This document shows, piece by piece, positions 14,064-15,584 of a stretch of DNA of 15,584 bases. Numbering within the stretch: position 1 is the first letter of the stretch; each line of letters begins with the position of its first letter. The DNA lies in assembly GCA_964403565.1 (NCBI GenBank), contig CAYOFV010000024.1, forward strand, positions 1-15,584. Direction: 5' to 3'. Made by a program: the position numbers and the translations under genes. The notes below the pieces were generated by a model, which was not told the DNA's origin, searched no databases, and saw nothing but the letters and a program-made list of their open reading frames with translations. The DNA comes from Thioglobus_B sp964403565. Its GTDB lineage: Bacteria; Pseudomonadota; Gammaproteobacteria; PS1; Pseudothioglobaceae.

Positions 14064-15584
14064 ATGTTGAATAAAAAACAAACAAAACTTTTAGTTATTT
14101 TGGATGGTTGGGGCTATTCAGAAATTAAGGAAAACAATGCTATAGCTTTAGCTAACACTCCAGTATGGGATAGATTTAACCAAGACTATCCACACTCGCT
14201 TATTCACACTAGCGGTAAAAATGTTGGACTACCAGGTGAGCAAATGGGCAACTCTGAAGTTGGACATCTTAACCTTGGCGCTGGGCGAATAGTAAAGCAA
14301 GACTTTACTCGTATTCATAATGAGATAAAAAACGGCGATTTCTTTAGAAATCCAATAATTAAAAACTCTCTTGAATATGCAAATGACAATAATAAAGCTA
14401 TTCACATTCTAGGCCTTTTGTCTGATGGTGGTGTACACTCTCATGAAGAACATATCCACGCTATGCTGGAAATGGCTCATAAATATGGCTGTAAAGACGT
14501 ATATTTACACATCTTTACTGACGGACGCGATTGTGCGCAAAAGAGCGCAGAACAATACATATCTAAATTAGAAGAAAAAATATCCGAGCTAGGCTGTGGT
14601 GAGATTGCCACAATTATTGGACGCTACTATTCTATGGATCGCGATAATCGCTGGGCTCGTGTGCGCTGTGCCTATGAATTAATATCACGTGGCAAAGGTA
14701 AGTTTTTGGCAAAAACCCCAATGGATGCCATCAATATGGCTTATGAGCGTGGCGAGACTGATGAATTTATCCAGTCAACTGTAATTAACGCCCCAACTAA
14801 GATTAATAAAGGCGATGTAATGATATTTATGAATTATCGTGCTGATCGCGCTAGACAAATTACTCAAGCCTTTGCTGATGAAAATTTCCAAGGATTTTCA
14901 CGTGGAACATACATCTCAACTCAGTTTATCTGTCTAACTGAGTATAAAAAAGACTTTAACTTACCAGTTGCTTACCCTGCCTCTAAGCTTAATAATGTTT
15001 TAGGCAAATACTTATCTAACTTGGGTATGACGCAATTAAGAATTGCTGAAACTGAAAAATATGCCCACGTTACCTTCTTTTTAAATGGTGGTGTTGAACG
15101 CCCATTTAATGGTGAAGATAGAATTCTAATACCATCTCCTGACGTTGCAACATACGACATGCAGCCTGAAATGAGTGCGTTTGAGCTTACTGACGAGTTG
15201 GTTGAAAATATTGAAAGTCAAAAATATGACTTAGTAATCTGTAACTTTGCCAATACTGATATGGTTGGGCACTCTGGCAAGCTTGATGCTGCAATCAAAG
15301 CTGTTGAAGCTGTCGATGCTTGTCTTGGTATCATTTATCAAGCACTTAAGTCTATCGGTGGTGAAATGCTTATTACAGCGGATCATGGCAATGCTGAACA
15401 AATGGTTAATCCAGAAACTGGAAAAGTACATACGGCGCATACTAACAATCCAGTGCCTTTAATTTTTGTTAGCGATAGAGATGCAACAATTGCAGATCCA
15501 GAAGAAGGTGCGCTGTCTGATATTGCACCAACACTGCTAGAAATTATGAATATTGAAAAACCAGATGAGATGACTGGTGAAAGC
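14064..15584 (+). CDS. gpmI: 2,3-bisphosphoglycerate-independent phosphoglycerate mutase (3' end beyond window)
   Basis: GpmI interconverts 3- and 2-phosphoglycerate in glycolysis and gluconeogenesis using two metal ions and a phosphoserine intermediate. The frame opens at ATG 14064 and stays open to the window edge, giving 507 residues. E. coli GpmI has 514, so only a few codons and the stop should be missing. Key motifs are metal-binding D14 in ILDGWG, catalytic Ser64 in GNSEVGHLNLGAGR, TDGRDCAQKSA, GRYYSMDRDNRW, NYRADRARQIT, NFANTDMVGHSG, TADHGNAEQM and HTAHTNNPVP, all in the family order. No clear Shine-Dalgarno precedes the start in the 31-nt AT-rich gap after ychF. The gap has no terminator or convincing promoter, so co-transcription with ychF is likely. 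Confidence 0.96.
   Translation, partial: MLNKKQTKLLVILDGWGYSEIKENNAIALANTPVWDRFNQDYPHSLIHTSGKNVGLPGEQMGNSEVGHLNLGAGRIVKQDFTRIHNEIKNGDFFRNPIIKNSLEYANDNNKAIHILGLLSDGGVHSHEEHIHAMLEMAHKYGCKDVYLHIFTDGRDCAQKSAEQYISKLEEKISELGCGEIATIIGRYYSMDRDNRWARVRCAYELISRGKGKFLAKTPMDAINMAYERGETDEFIQSTVINAPTKINKGDVMIFMNYRADRARQITQAFADENFQGFSRGTYISTQFICLTEYKKDFNLPVAYPASKLNNVLGKYLSNLGMTQLRIAETEKYAHVTFFLNGGVERPFNGEDRILIPSPDVATYDMQPEMSAFELTDELVENIESQKYDLVICNFANTDMVGHSGKLDAAIKAVEAVDACLGIIYQALKSIGGEMLITADHGNAEQMVNPETGKVHTAHTNNPVPLIFVSDRDATIADPEEGALSDIAPTLLEIMNIEKPDEMTGES

Noticed and set aside
1..15584. A new defence, mobile or otherwise undescribed multi-gene system
   Set aside because: After reading both strands, every long frame other than the repeat protein belongs to a well-known housekeeping family. 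No transposase, integrase, nuclease, toxin-antitoxin pair, att site or tRNA was found.

Overview
The window reads as ordinary chromosome from an AT-rich gammaproteobacterium. Gammaproteobacterial markers are the ubiE-ubiJ-ubiB ubiquinone cluster, the pth-ychF pair, accB-accC, an ErpA-type A-type carrier and a three-domain DsbD. The strong AT bias, very short intergenic gaps and gene mix suggest a marine sulfur-oxidiser of the SUP05/Thioglobus/Ruthia kind. That assignment is inference and was not tested by any search. All 14 genes lie on the + strand. There are no tRNA, rRNA, CRISPR, IS or phage features, and no stretch over 300 bases lacks a gene.

Region 1 (1-1381) is the only accessory-looking part. 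It holds a secreted repeat protein of the BspA-like/DUF285 type with 12 full copies of a 24-25-residue unit plus degenerate caps. Region 2 (about 1416-3701) is dsbD with its own promoter. It is unusual in carrying two tandem periplasmic DsbD-alpha domains in front of the membrane and thioredoxin domains.

Region 3 (3798-11480) is a tightly packed run of eight genes: aroQ, accB, accC, argC, erpA, gltA, ubiE, ubiJ and ubiB are nine reading frames in all counting aroQ at the head, with gaps of 1-15 nt and one 1-nt overlap. It mixes the shikimate pathway, acetyl-CoA carboxylase, arginine synthesis, Fe-S carrier, citrate synthase and ubiquinone synthesis, and is probably transcribed together.

Region 4 (about 11516-15584) begins with a 148-nt gap holding a good sigma70-like promoter and then a hairpin plus T-tract, placed in the leader of rplY (long Ctc-type L25). 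It continues with pth, ychF and gpmI; gpmI runs off the right edge a few codons short of its expected end. These genes serve translation (5S rRNA binding, peptidyl-tRNA recycling, ribosome-associated ATPase) and glycolysis/gluconeogenesis.

I found no convincing new multi-gene system. The points most worth a second look are the DUF285 repeat protein, the duplicated DsbD-alpha domain with a divergent cap loop in the second copy, the likely attenuator in the rplY leader, and a hairpin that covers the pth ribosome-binding site.
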